Source: Gemmatimonadota bacterium (GTDB lineage: Bacteria > Gemmatimonadota > Gemmatimonadetes > Gemmatimonadales > Gemmatimonadaceae). From it: a stretch of 6,915 bases of DNA. The position numbers were made by a program, and so were the translations under genes. The DNA lies in NCBI GenBank assembly GCA_023249395.1, contig JAHFCS010000113.1:1-6915 (forward strand), read 5' to 3'. Of the stretch, positions 1 to 6,423 are shown in pieces. The notes under the pieces were generated by a model that saw only the letters and a program-made list of their open reading frames with translations, did no database searches and was not told the DNA's origin. Each line of letters opens with the position of its first letter. The stretch's first letter is position 1.

Positions 1-1
1 C

Positions 2-310
2 GAGCTCTCGGCTTCGAGGGTGACGATCGATCCGTTCCGCCGCGCCTTGCAGCGAACGTATCTTGCGCAGGCAGACAACAAGATCAATCCCACGCCGGCG
101 ATCGTGATCACAAGCGCAAGGCCGAGCGGCTCACGGTCGCGGGTGGGCGTCGGACCCAACAACGACCTCCGTGCGCTGATGCGGGGAGAGTTAGTGGATC
201 TCGATGCAGCGCTGCGGTCTGCACAGGGTCGGGCATCCAACCGTGAAACGAGACTTCACGTCCTCGATGCACGAGCCGAGATCGACCGGATACTGGATCC
301 GGAGAAATAG
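2..310 (+). CDS. C-terminal end of a zinc-dependent metalloprotease (DUF4953/DUF5117 type), 5' truncated by window edge
   Basis: The frame is open from base 2 to the TAG at 308-310, so this is the last ~102 codons of a longer gene whose start and catalytic zinc site lie outside the window. The GTG at 20 is only an internal codon. The visible tail has the features I associate with the end of the large DUF4953/DUF5117 zinc metalloproteases of Gemmatimonadota and Bacteroidota. These are a 'DPFRRALQRTYL' segment, an 'NDLRALMRGELVDLD' segment, and a closing helix 'DARAEIDRILDPEK'. Those enzymes are normally exported and several hundred residues long. Neither a signal peptide nor an HExxH motif can be checked here. 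The gene converges on the anti-sigma gene with only 4 bp between stop codons. The family assignment is from memory of the C-terminal pattern and is therefore moderate; that it is the end of a real coding region is more certain. Confidence 0.6.
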   Translation, partial: ELSASRVTIDPFRRALQRTYLAQADNKINPTPAIVITSARPSGSRSRVGVGPNNDLRALMRGELVDLDAALRSAQGRASNRETRLHVLDARAEIDRILDPEK

Positions 311-314
311 GGCG

Positions 315-1601
315 CTATCGACGCATTGCCATCAGGCGGGCTTTGAGGACTTCGAGATCTTTTGTCGTTAACCTGCCTGACAACGTGTACCGGCGTCCGT
401 GATCAGCCCAGGAGATTGTATTGAGCGGCACCGACGCTGTATCGGCCACGGCCACGGCCTGGCTGATCCTGCCGCCCGCGACCCCTGCAACCCCCCCCGG
501 AATGGTACGGATGTCTTTTTCCTTTTCAGCGCCCGCTGATCGCTGCGACGCGGCCTCGTTGGCACGCATTCCCCTGGACACAAAATCTCTTGTCACACCT
601 GTATCGGCAGGTGACTCGGTAAGAGTTACCTCGACACCTGGCGAAACTTGGTAGACGGTTCGCTTAGTGCCCGCAGGGTTGTCTGTGCGCAACACGTGCA
701 ACGAGGCTGCCACGACATCTACCTTGGCTGCCATGCTCGTCACTACGATCTCATCGAGCGATGTCGGGCTCGCCGCGAGCGCAACTTGCGCGGTGGCCGT
801 GATGCCGCTCTCTACGACGAGAGGAATACTTTGAGCCACGTAGCCGATGCGACGGACAGCGACACGCTGCGCTCCGGCCGGGACATTCTCGATTTTGAAA
901 CGGCCAGCGGTGTCGGTTGTTGCCCCGACCGGAGTGCCAAGTATGTCGACAGTCGCCCCATGGAGACCTTTGCCGCTGTCCTGGTCGGTAACACGCCCTT
1001 CCACGCTGCCGATGGACTTCTTCGCGAAAGCTGTTCCGGTCGTTACAGCCGGGGCTGCAAGGGCCTCAGCCTGCATCACAGCTGGGGCAGACGCAGCCGC
1101 AGACTTATTCAGCGCGTTCGCTCTCGTTCTTGATTCCAGCCCGCGACGCTCTATCGCCGGCGCATTCAATTGGCTTATCTCGGCGCCGGACGATTGCAGC
1201 GATACACTATCAAGGGCGACTGGGGCCGTTGCCTCGGCTTTGTCACCTATCGTCATCATCGCACGCGATGAGGTCGACTCGCGCCCTCCACGCACCACGA
1301 CGAGCGACGTGCCAGCGACGAAAAGCAACGCTGCCGCCACGCGTATATCCGTGCGATCGTACCAGCGCCGCTGCACGATCGGCACCGATAGTCCCTCCGA
1401 CGGCACCGGCGTCACTCCCGCCGGAACATTATCGAGAGCCGTCAGGATTCTCGTCGATGCTACAACGAGCCCGCGTGCTTCCGCAACCATCGCCGCGCAC
1501 TCAGCGCACTCGCTGGCGTGGCCAGTGACCTCAGCCGCCTTGTTTGCGGGGAGCTGGCCGTCGAGCCAGGCGTGAATCGCTCCTTCGTCAAGATGCTGCA
1601 T
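315..1601 (-). CDS. Transmembrane ZAS (zf-HC2) anti-sigma factor with periplasmic carboxypeptidase-regulatory-like domain
   Basis: A 428-aa one-pass membrane protein, predicted to hold the neighbouring ECF sigma factor inactive. Residues 1-55 form a zinc-binding anti-sigma domain with the H28-x3-C32-x2-C35 motif. Residues ~86-103 ('IRVAAALLFVAGTSLVVV') are the single membrane helix. An Ala/Ser-rich linker follows (~104-197). Residues ~198-289 form a carboxypeptidase-regulatory-like beta sandwich ('EGRVTDQDSGKGLHGATVD...TDTAGRFKIENVPAG...VRRIGY') ending in the TonB-box-like 'LDEIVVTS' (282-289). The last 35 residues ('NTISWADHGRRYTLSGRL...') resemble the C-terminal domain (DUF4367-like) of other anti-sigma factors. 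I chose the ATG at 1601 rather than one at 1640. It opens directly into the ZAS domain, has a strong Shine-Dalgarno, and overlaps the sigma stop by 14 bp, whereas the longer form adds 13 basic residues of no family likeness. The stop is TAG. The receptor-like periplasmic domain is the odd part. Confidence 0.88.
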   Translation of the reverse strand: MQHLDEGAIHAWLDGQLPANKAAEVTGHASECAECAAMVAEARGLVVASTRILTALDNVPAGVTPVPSEGLSVPIVQRRWYDRTDIRVAAALLFVAGTSLVVVRGGRESTSSRAMMTIGDKAEATAPVALDSVSLQSSGAEISQLNAPAIERRGLESRTRANALNKSAAASAPAVMQAEALAAPAVTTGTAFAKKSIGSVEGRVTDQDSGKGLHGATVDILGTPVGATTDTAGRFKIENVPAGAQRVAVRRIGYVAQSIPLVVESGITATAQVALAASPTSLDEIVVTSMAAKVDVVAASLHVLRTDNPAGTKRTVYQVSPGVEVTLTESPADTGVTRDFVSRGMRANEAASQRSAGAEKEKDIRTIPGGVAGVAGGRISQAVAVADTASVPLNTISWADHGRRYTLSGRLTTKDLEVLKARLMAMRR

Positions 1602-2106
1602 TCTTCTCCCTCTGTTCGCGCTCTTTCTGCAGCGCCTCATAGCTCTCCACCAGCCTGCGGCGGGCCCGTGACAATGTTGTCCCCACCGATCCCGCCGACA
1701 GCTCGAGTGCCTCTGCTATTTCCAGATAGTCGAGCCCTTCCTCGCGCATCAGTAACGCAAGTCGATCTCTCTCTGCCAGCGCATCGACGGCTTTTCGTGC
1801 CAGTGCAGCTTCCTGCGCGCGTTCCAGCGTCGTCTCCTGTGGCTCGACGACGTTCTCTCGTTCCTCTTCTGCGAGCAATGCGAGATGCTGCCTCTGCCGT
1901 GATGCCTTTCGGGCCTCGTCGCGGACGAGATTCGTAGCGACAGCGAACAGCCACGCCCTTTCGTTCGTCAGCGATTCCTGCCTGAGTGCTCGCAGGAACG
2001 TCTCCTGCGCGACTTCCTCGGCCCAATCACGATCTCCCAACCTTCGCGTCAGGTATCGCACTAGCGCAGTGTTATAGGTGCGGAACAGACGGTCAACGTC
2101 GCTCAA
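1588..2106 (-). CDS. ECF-family RNA polymerase sigma factor (sigma-70 region 2 and 4)
   Basis: A 172-aa extracytoplasmic-function sigma factor that would direct RNA polymerase to a stress or envelope regulon. Region 2 spans residues ~6-72, with 'DWAEEVAQETFLRAL' (27-41) and 'AWLFAVATNLVRDEAR' (51-66). Region 4 spans ~100-156, with the helix-turn-helix 'YLEIAEALELSAGSVGTTLS' (127-146) followed by 'RARRRL'. There is no region 3 and no C-terminal extension, as expected for a compact ECF factor of normal length. The start is a TTG at 2106, 4 bp after the VWA stop, with no convincing Shine-Dalgarno. Translation therefore probably depends on ribosomes finishing the VWA gene. No better in-frame start exists upstream, and the domain starts almost at once. 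It ends in TGA and overlaps the anti-sigma gene by 14 bp, the usual arrangement for a cognate pair. I see no recognisable ECF-type promoter in front of the operon, so autoregulation is not shown. Confidence 0.93.
   Translation of the reverse strand: MSDVDRLFRTYNTALVRYLTRRLGDRDWAEEVAQETFLRALRQESLTNERAWLFAVATNLVRDEARKASRQRQHLALLAEEERENVVEPQETTLERAQEAALARKAVDALAERDRLALLMREEGLDYLEIAEALELSAGSVGTTLSRARRRLVESYEALQKEREQREKNAAS
1606..1612 (-). promoter_or_regulatory. Ribosome binding site that fixes the anti-sigma start
   Basis: On the minus strand GAGGGAG lies 4 nt before the ATG at 1601, inside the 3' end of the sigma gene. It is the clearest Shine-Dalgarno in the operon and supports the 1601 start over the in-frame 1640 alternative. 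Its position inside the sigma coding region suggests that translation of the two proteins is coupled. Confidence 0.7.
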
Positions 2107-2110
2107 GTGG

Positions 2111-4336
2111 TTACCATTTCGATTGCACGTCCCTTAGCTCCGCATCACTGAGTGACTCGGCACCCTCTGCCGAGATCTCGACTGCTATCGCGCGCCCGGC
2201 GACGATTACTTTCTCACCCAGTGCCAATGGCTCACGCAGCTCGGGCAGCAGTTCCAGAAGCCTGAAGTAAGCTGCGGAATAAGCCCGCACCTTTACTCTG
2301 CGCATGGAGTCGGTGAGACGGGTGTCGGTCCACACGCTGTCCCGCAATGCGAACAGCCTGTCTCCGGAGCGGCGCAGCTCTTCTCCGCTCGTCGTGATTC
2401 CTGAAGCGGCGTCTGCAGCCGACAGCGTAGTCGCGGAGCGCTGTGCTGCTGACGCGCGGGCGGCTTCGAAGGATTTCTCGTTGTCCTTCATTGTCGACAC
2501 GCCGCCTGAAGCGCCGGTCACTACCGCGTCCAGCTGCATCGGGGCCGGCCTTCCATCCGGTGTGTTTCCGAGTCGGCGCCGCGGATTCATTCCCGGCTCG
2601 AGCACCAGATACGAAGAAAACTCCGTCGGAATTCCATACCGCTCTCCGAGCTCTCGAATCTCGTTGTCCACTTCACTGGATCCGCCATGGCGTCGCTTCT
2701 CCGCGCTCAGGTATCCGATCCGCTGCGTTGCCCACAACCGGGCGATGAATGAATTCTCGCGTGAGCTCTCCGGAAGTACCACACGAGTGCTCCACTCGAC
2801 GGGCCCATTGGCTGTTCTACCCTCGAAATGCAGCCTTGTTGATCCGCCGTGGTCATATCGCGTGAGCATGACGAAATCCTGGCCTGCGAAGATGTCAGAT
2901 GGTTGAGAAGGATGAGTTTGCAGCAGTCTCACGCCGGCGGCGTAGACTCTCATGTCGGTCACTACCGGACTCGTGAGTCTGCTCGCGACAACCGATACAG
3001 CACGTTCCACCGATTCATTCGGCCGCACGAAATGGGCGGTGCCGTGGCCTTCGAGCGCGAGTCTCTCGATGAGGGCCGCATTGAGATCTGCTCCGACACC
3101 AAAGGCAAAGATTCTCCGCGATCCTCTCAGCTCGACAACACGCGCAGCAATCGTTTCAGGATTTCGCTCACCCACGGTTGCCTCACCGTCGGTGACGAAC
3201 AGCACGAGACCCAGCCGCCCGGAGGCAACTGGCGATTTGAGCGCCTCGTCGAGCGCACCGGAAATATTGGTCGATCCCGATGCATCGAGACTTTCAAGGT
3301 AGCGCGATGCTGATCTGATATTCTCGGCCGTAGCGCTCACGAAGTCGTCGCGGAATGTCCGGACATCAGTGGAGAAATCCACCAGGCGGAATCTGTCCAC
3401 GGGCCTGAGCGTCGCGAGCAGTTGCTTCCCCGCTGCACGGGCCTGCTCAATCTTCACGCCACTCATTGACCCCGAAACGTCCAGCACGAGAGTTACATCG
3501 CGATCGGTGTAGCGAGGTGCAGCCGCCGGCGGGGACAGTGTGATAAGCGCGAATCCATTCTCACGGGCGGGCGCGTAGGTCAGTACCGAGATCGAAGGCT
3601 CGGTATTCCGACGTACCGGCACCAACAGAGTTATCTCCCGCCCGTCGCCGTTGACCGTTACCTCTCGTCTCGATCCCGATTGGATCGTCGTCAGTGAATG
3701 AGTGGGTGAGTACGCGTTTCCGTAGATCGCATCTGTTGGATACGTCAGGGTGAAGGAAGTCCTGCCCTCCGGATTGCTCTGCCTGAGCTGCGGGTTTGGC
3801 CTCGTCCCGCGGAAATAATCCATCCTGAGAGCGTCTCCCTCGCGCTCGGCTACCGACTGGAAGCGCACGACGACCTTCTTCTCCTCCCCCGGAGCGATGG
3901 GAAAGATTCGCGTGTGGAGGAGTCCATATCCCATCCATTCAACGAGCGCCGGGTCACGCCGCTGTCTGACGATCTGCTCGTAGATCTGTCGCGCCTCGGC
4001 AGCATTCAATGTTTCGCCGGACACCAGCTCTCCATTGATCGACAGCTTGAGGTCCTGGAATGCCGCCCCCTTGGGCAAAGGGAACAGGTAGTCGGCTTCA
4101 CCGATTCCGGATCCGCGATTCACGAACGTCTCGCTGACTTCGTAGCGCAGCACACCATTTGCGAGCTCCGCACGTACGTCGCTTGATTGTCGCACTACCG
4201 TAGGCGCGCGCGGATCGCATCTGAAGCACGGGCCGTCTGAAGGACACGGCCGCGCCATGCATGGACGGGGGATCACCCAGCCCTGCGCGGCGGCAAGAGC
4301 AGGAGTCAGAAACAGAATGAGCAGAAGCTTGCGCAT
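2111..4336 (-). CDS. Exported VIT and VWA domain protein (inter-alpha-trypsin-inhibitor heavy-chain-like)
   Basis: A 741-aa secreted or periplasmic protein. Residues 1-18 are a signal peptide (MRK, then a Leu/Ile-rich core, cleavage near AAA-Q). The mature start has four close cysteines (C26, C31, C37, C40). A VIT domain follows at ~45-175 ('YEVSETFVNRG', 'EADYLFPLPKGAAF', 'RDPALVEWMGYGLLHTRIFPI'). A von Willebrand A domain spans ~280-455 with an intact metal-ion-dependent adhesion site: D286-x-S288-x-S290, T356 in 'STN', and D383 in 'VTDGE'. Residues ~456-600 are a beta-rich region ending 'YGIPTEFSSYLVLEPGMNP'. A linker (~601-650) holds 'QLDAVVTG', and a C-terminal domain (~651-722) carries 'LRDSVWTDTRLTD'. 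The ATG at 4336 has GAGG 5 nt upstream. It is the first gene of the operon with the sigma and anti-sigma factors. The partner or ligand is unknown. A role in sensing or maintaining the envelope is inferred from operon membership only. Confidence 0.9.
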   Translation of the reverse strand: MRKLLLILFLTPALAAAQGWVIPRPCMARPCPSDGPCFRCDPRAPTVVRQSSDVRAELANGVLRYEVSETFVNRGSGIGEADYLFPLPKGAAFQDLKLSINGELVSGETLNAAEARQIYEQIVRQRRDPALVEWMGYGLLHTRIFPIAPGEEKKVVVRFQSVAEREGDALRMDYFRGTRPNPQLRQSNPEGRTSFTLTYPTDAIYGNAYSPTHSLTTIQSGSRREVTVNGDGREITLLVPVRRNTEPSISVLTYAPARENGFALITLSPPAAAPRYTDRDVTLVLDVSGSMSGVKIEQARAAGKQLLATLRPVDRFRLVDFSTDVRTFRDDFVSATAENIRSASRYLESLDASGSTNISGALDEALKSPVASGRLGLVLFVTDGEATVGERNPETIAARVVELRGSRRIFAFGVGADLNAALIERLALEGHGTAHFVRPNESVERAVSVVASRLTSPVVTDMRVYAAGVRLLQTHPSQPSDIFAGQDFVMLTRYDHGGSTRLHFEGRTANGPVEWSTRVVLPESSRENSFIARLWATQRIGYLSAEKRRHGGSSEVDNEIRELGERYGIPTEFSSYLVLEPGMNPRRRLGNTPDGRPAPMQLDAVVTGASGGVSTMKDNEKSFEAARASAAQRSATTLSAADAASGITTSGEELRRSGDRLFALRDSVWTDTRLTDSMRRVKVRAYSAAYFRLLELLPELREPLALGEKVIVAGRAIAVEISAEGAESLSDAELRDVQSKW

Positions 4337-4444
4337 CGGGGCCTCGGGAATAGGCTGCTTTCCCGTATGACGCCGGCGACTTCAACTCTTGCACAGTGAG
4401 CTGCTGAAGCAGCTGCTCTACATCGATCCCCGGCTCGCTGGCGC
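4337..4444 (-). other. 108-bp gap between the GGDEF gene and the VWA operon, with a short hairpin
   Basis: This is the longest non-coding stretch in the window and the only place for a dedicated promoter of the VWA-sigma-anti-sigma operon. I find no convincing -35/-10 pair and no ECF-type -35 element. It holds one small inverted repeat at 4399-4414 (minus strand AGCTGC-TTCA-GCAGCT, 6-bp stem, 4-nt loop). No T-run follows it, so it is not a typical intrinsic terminator. One minus-strand frame stays open through the whole gap (see findings), but it has no usual start codon before GTG 4394. Confidence 0.4.
4342..4345 (-). promoter_or_regulatory. Ribosome binding site of the VIT/VWA gene
   Basis: GAGG on the minus strand lies 5 nt before the ATG at 4336. 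It supports a start that opens directly into a clean signal peptide. Confidence 0.5.
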
Positions 4445-5392
4445 TCAGTTGAGCGACGAGTCTCCAGCCTTGGGGCGATTCGTTTCAGGGGGAGTACGCC
4501 GTGTGTAGCTGCCCGGACGTTTTACTACGCGAACATCTATCAACACGCTGTCCGCGCGATTGACCGTTTCCTCGAAGCGTTCGCCGTCCTGTCTCGCGGC
4601 CCATCCCATAGTGAACGATACGGGAGCTGTGTCAGTTGCCGCTGCCTGCAGGCGATTGACAACCCGCTCAGCATGCTCGAGTGTCGCGTTCTCGAGGACA
4701 ATCAGGAATTCGTCACCACCCATTCGAATCACTGGTTCTTCCGCGCGCACGTAACGCATGAGAAACCGGCTCATTCTCAGCAGGACCGAGTCGCCTGCCG
4801 CGTGGCCATAGACGTCGTTGTACTGCTTGAAGTGATCTATGTCCGCGTAGATGCATCCCCAGATTTCCTCGGGCTCTCTCTTCTGGGTATAGAGGTCGAC
4901 GAGTTTCCGGCGGTTGTAGCAGCCGGTAAGAGGGTCGCGAATGCTCTGTTCGCGGAGCTGCGTCTCGAGATCCTTGCGCTCGGTGATGTCGACTAGAATC
5001 CCGTGGAAGACTGTCTCACCCGTTGCAGGATCCTTCTGGCTGTACCAGGTATCGAGAACCGTTCGCGTTACGCCGTCCAGCCGTTTGATCTGGAGCTCAC
5101 GGTTCCGGAGAGAGCCTTCCCGTTTCAGCAGTTCGATTTCGCGCTGACGGATATCGTCGTCCACAAAGTCGCTGACACGGTAGCGATTCATCTCCTCCAT
5201 ACTCGACATCCCAAATATTCCGAGAAACGCGGGGTTTGCGTCGAGGATCTCCCCGGTGGCATTCGTGATGTAGATCCCTTCCTGCAGATTCTCGGCGAAG
5301 TTCGAGAGCGTCTCGGGGTCGCTCAGGCGCCGCAGGGCATTCCCTGACGCTTGCTCCTCCTTGCTAGCCGGTGGGTGGTCTTTTCGCGGCAT
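4445..5392 (-). CDS. PAS-GGDEF diguanylate cyclase, cytoplasmic
   Basis: A 315-aa protein predicted to make cyclic di-GMP from two GTP. A PAS domain occupies ~25-137 ('FAENLQEGIYITNATGEILDANPAFLGIFG', ending 'GILVDITERK'). A GGDEF domain runs ~146-293 with 'DPLTGCYNRR' (153-162), the metal and guanine-binding stretch 'YADIDHFKQYND' (182-193; D184 as metal ligand) and an intact GGDEF at 225-229. The inhibitory I-site is RAEE (216-219) rather than RxxD, so product feedback may be weak. The domain's last helix is drifted: the usual ALYxAKxxGRN reads as VLIDVRVVKRP, keeping basic residues at 288 and 292. There is no membrane helix or signal peptide. I prefer the ATG at 5392 (AGGG 8 nt upstream) to the ATG at 5398 (spacing 2) or the GTG at 5443, which would add 17 unconserved residues. 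It is followed on the same strand, 108 bp later, by the VWA operon; whether they are co-transcribed is open. Confidence 0.9.
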   Translation of the reverse strand: MPRKDHPPASKEEQASGNALRRLSDPETLSNFAENLQEGIYITNATGEILDANPAFLGIFGMSSMEEMNRYRVSDFVDDDIRQREIELLKREGSLRNRELQIKRLDGVTRTVLDTWYSQKDPATGETVFHGILVDITERKDLETQLREQSIRDPLTGCYNRRKLVDLYTQKREPEEIWGCIYADIDHFKQYNDVYGHAAGDSVLLRMSRFLMRYVRAEEPVIRMGGDEFLIVLENATLEHAERVVNRLQAAATDTAPVSFTMGWAARQDGERFEETVNRADSVLIDVRVVKRPGSYTRRTPPETNRPKAGDSSLN

Positions 5393-5449
5393 GTGCATTG
5401 CCCTATAGGAGCGCGATCCAAGCAGAACCCTAATGTATGCCACAATGCC
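5393..5449. promoter_or_regulatory. Divergent intergenic region between PAS-GGDEF and ring-cleaving dioxygenase genes
   Basis: These 57 bp must carry or overlap the promoters of two genes that point away from each other. The visible features are a perfect 8-bp palindrome CCTATAGG at 5402-5409, which reads as a -10-like TATAGG on both strands, and the A/T-richer TAATGTATG at 5431-5439. No matching -35 elements stand out. No Shine-Dalgarno precedes the + strand ATG at 5450. The placement is sound, but the promoter elements themselves are tentative. Confidence 0.3.
5401..5404 (-). promoter_or_regulatory. Probable ribosome binding site of the PAS-GGDEF gene
   Basis: AGGG on the minus strand ends 8 nt before the ATG at 5392, a normal spacing, and only 2 nt before the alternative ATG at 5398. 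It favours the shorter start. The match to the consensus is partial. Confidence 0.4.
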
Positions 5450-6421
5450 ATGCTAAGTAACACAACTGCTGGTATTCACCATGTGACGGGGATAGCGAGC
5501 GACCCGCAGCGCAACGTCGACTTCTACGCTGGCGTGCTCGGGATGCGGATGATAAAACGCACCGTCAACTTCGACGATCCGACCACCTATCACTTTTATT
5601 TCGGTGATGCCCGGGGAACGCCCGGCAGCATCCTTACTTTTTTCCCATGGCCCGATGCGCGTCGCGGGCGCCAGGGCGCTGGACAGATCGCCGTCGCATC
5701 GTTCGCAATTCTGCCGAGTTCAGTAGGCTTCTGGATCGAGCGCTTCATCCGGTATCACGTCGATTTCAGCCAGCCAACCTCGCGTTTCGATGACGAACGG
5801 GTCATCGCCTTCAAGGATCCCGACGGATTCATGGCAGAGCTCGTCGCCCACCCGGGTGCAGAATCACGTTCCGGATGGCAAACACATGCAGTGCCAGCCG
5901 ATCATTCCATTCGTGGTGTCTACTCCATCACACTCTGGCAGGAAAGCTGTGACCTCACCGGCAAGCTTCTCACCGAGACCCTTGGCTTCGAAGCAGTTCG
6001 CGAGCAGGCGAGCATTTTCCGCTACGCCGCAGGCGACCGTGGTCCGGGAACCATCGTCGACCTGAGGTGCGTTCCGGGATTGTGGCCCGGCGTGATGGGC
6101 GCCGGCACAATTCATCACGTCGCATTTCGCGCCCCCGACGACGCTGCACAGGCGGAAATCAGGACCGAGCTCGTCAGTCTCGGCTTCAATGTGACACCAC
6201 AGATCGACCGTGATTATTTCCACTCCGTGTACTTCCGCGAGCCTGGCGGCGTGCTGTTCGAGATCGCGACGGATCCACCGGGCTTTACCGTCGACGAGCC
6301 GCTCGAATCGCTTGGCCAGGCACTCAAGCTTCCCCAATGGCTCGAACCCCGTCGATTCGAGATCGAGGCACTTCTGCCGAATATCCAGACCCCGATGGAG
6401 CTGCATGGCCCCAATGCGTGA
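5450..6421 (+). CDS. Ring-cleaving dioxygenase of the glyoxalase/vicinal-oxygen-chelate fold (MhqO/PcpA-like)
   Basis: A 323-aa cytoplasmic protein with two glyoxalase-like halves, resembling the hydroquinone-type ring-cleaving dioxygenases (MhqO, PcpA and LinE relatives). Those enzymes use Fe(II) to open aromatic rings. The N-terminal half starts 'GIHHVTGIASDPQRNVDFYAGVLGMR' and includes 'KRTVNFDDPTTYHFYFGD' and 'PGSILTFFPW'. The C-terminal half starts near 'GVYSITLW' (157-164) and carries 'GTIHHVAFRAPDD' and 'PGGVLFEIATDPPGF'. Candidate metal ligands are one His of H10/H11, one of H222/H223, and E271, matching the 2-His-1-carboxylate set known in PcpA. I chose the ATG at 5450 because family proteins begin a few residues before 'GIHHVT'. 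The same frame is open back to 5351, but that part is antisense to the GGDEF gene. No Shine-Dalgarno is visible. Length is normal for the family. The substrate cannot be read from the sequence, and nothing nearby belongs to an aromatic degradation pathway, so a detoxifying role is as likely. Confidence 0.88.
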   Translation: MLSNTTAGIHHVTGIASDPQRNVDFYAGVLGMRMIKRTVNFDDPTTYHFYFGDARGTPGSILTFFPWPDARRGRQGAGQIAVASFAILPSSVGFWIERFIRYHVDFSQPTSRFDDERVIAFKDPDGFMAELVAHPGAESRSGWQTHAVPADHSIRGVYSITLWQESCDLTGKLLTETLGFEAVREQASIFRYAAGDRGPGTIVDLRCVPGLWPGVMGAGTIHHVAFRAPDDAAQAEIRTELVSLGFNVTPQIDRDYFHSVYFREPGGVLFEIATDPPGFTVDEPLESLGQALKLPQWLEPRRFEIEALLPNIQTPMELHGPNA

Positions 6422-6423
6422 CA

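Noticed and set aside
306..317. ATAG-GGCG-CTAT inverted repeat between the convergent genes as a bidirectional terminator
   Set aside because: The stem is only 4 bp, is made largely of the two TAG stop codons facing each other, and has no T-run.
847..1575. 242-codon open frame on the + strand
   Set aside because: It lies entirely antisense to the anti-sigma gene, whose domains are clear. Its translation is low-complexity Ser/Ala/Arg/Thr/Pro of the kind produced opposite GC-rich genes.
1602..1640. Longer anti-sigma start at 1640
   Set aside because: It adds 13 Arg-rich residues before the ZAS domain and increases the overlap with the sigma gene. The ATG at 1601 has a strong binding site.
2304..2906. 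200-codon open frame on the + strand
   Set aside because: Antisense shadow of the VIT/VWA gene, with no family likeness.
5351..5449. Longer dioxygenase start at 5351
   Set aside because: The extra 33 codons are antisense to the PAS-GGDEF start and have no likeness to the family N terminus, which begins a few residues before GIHHVT.
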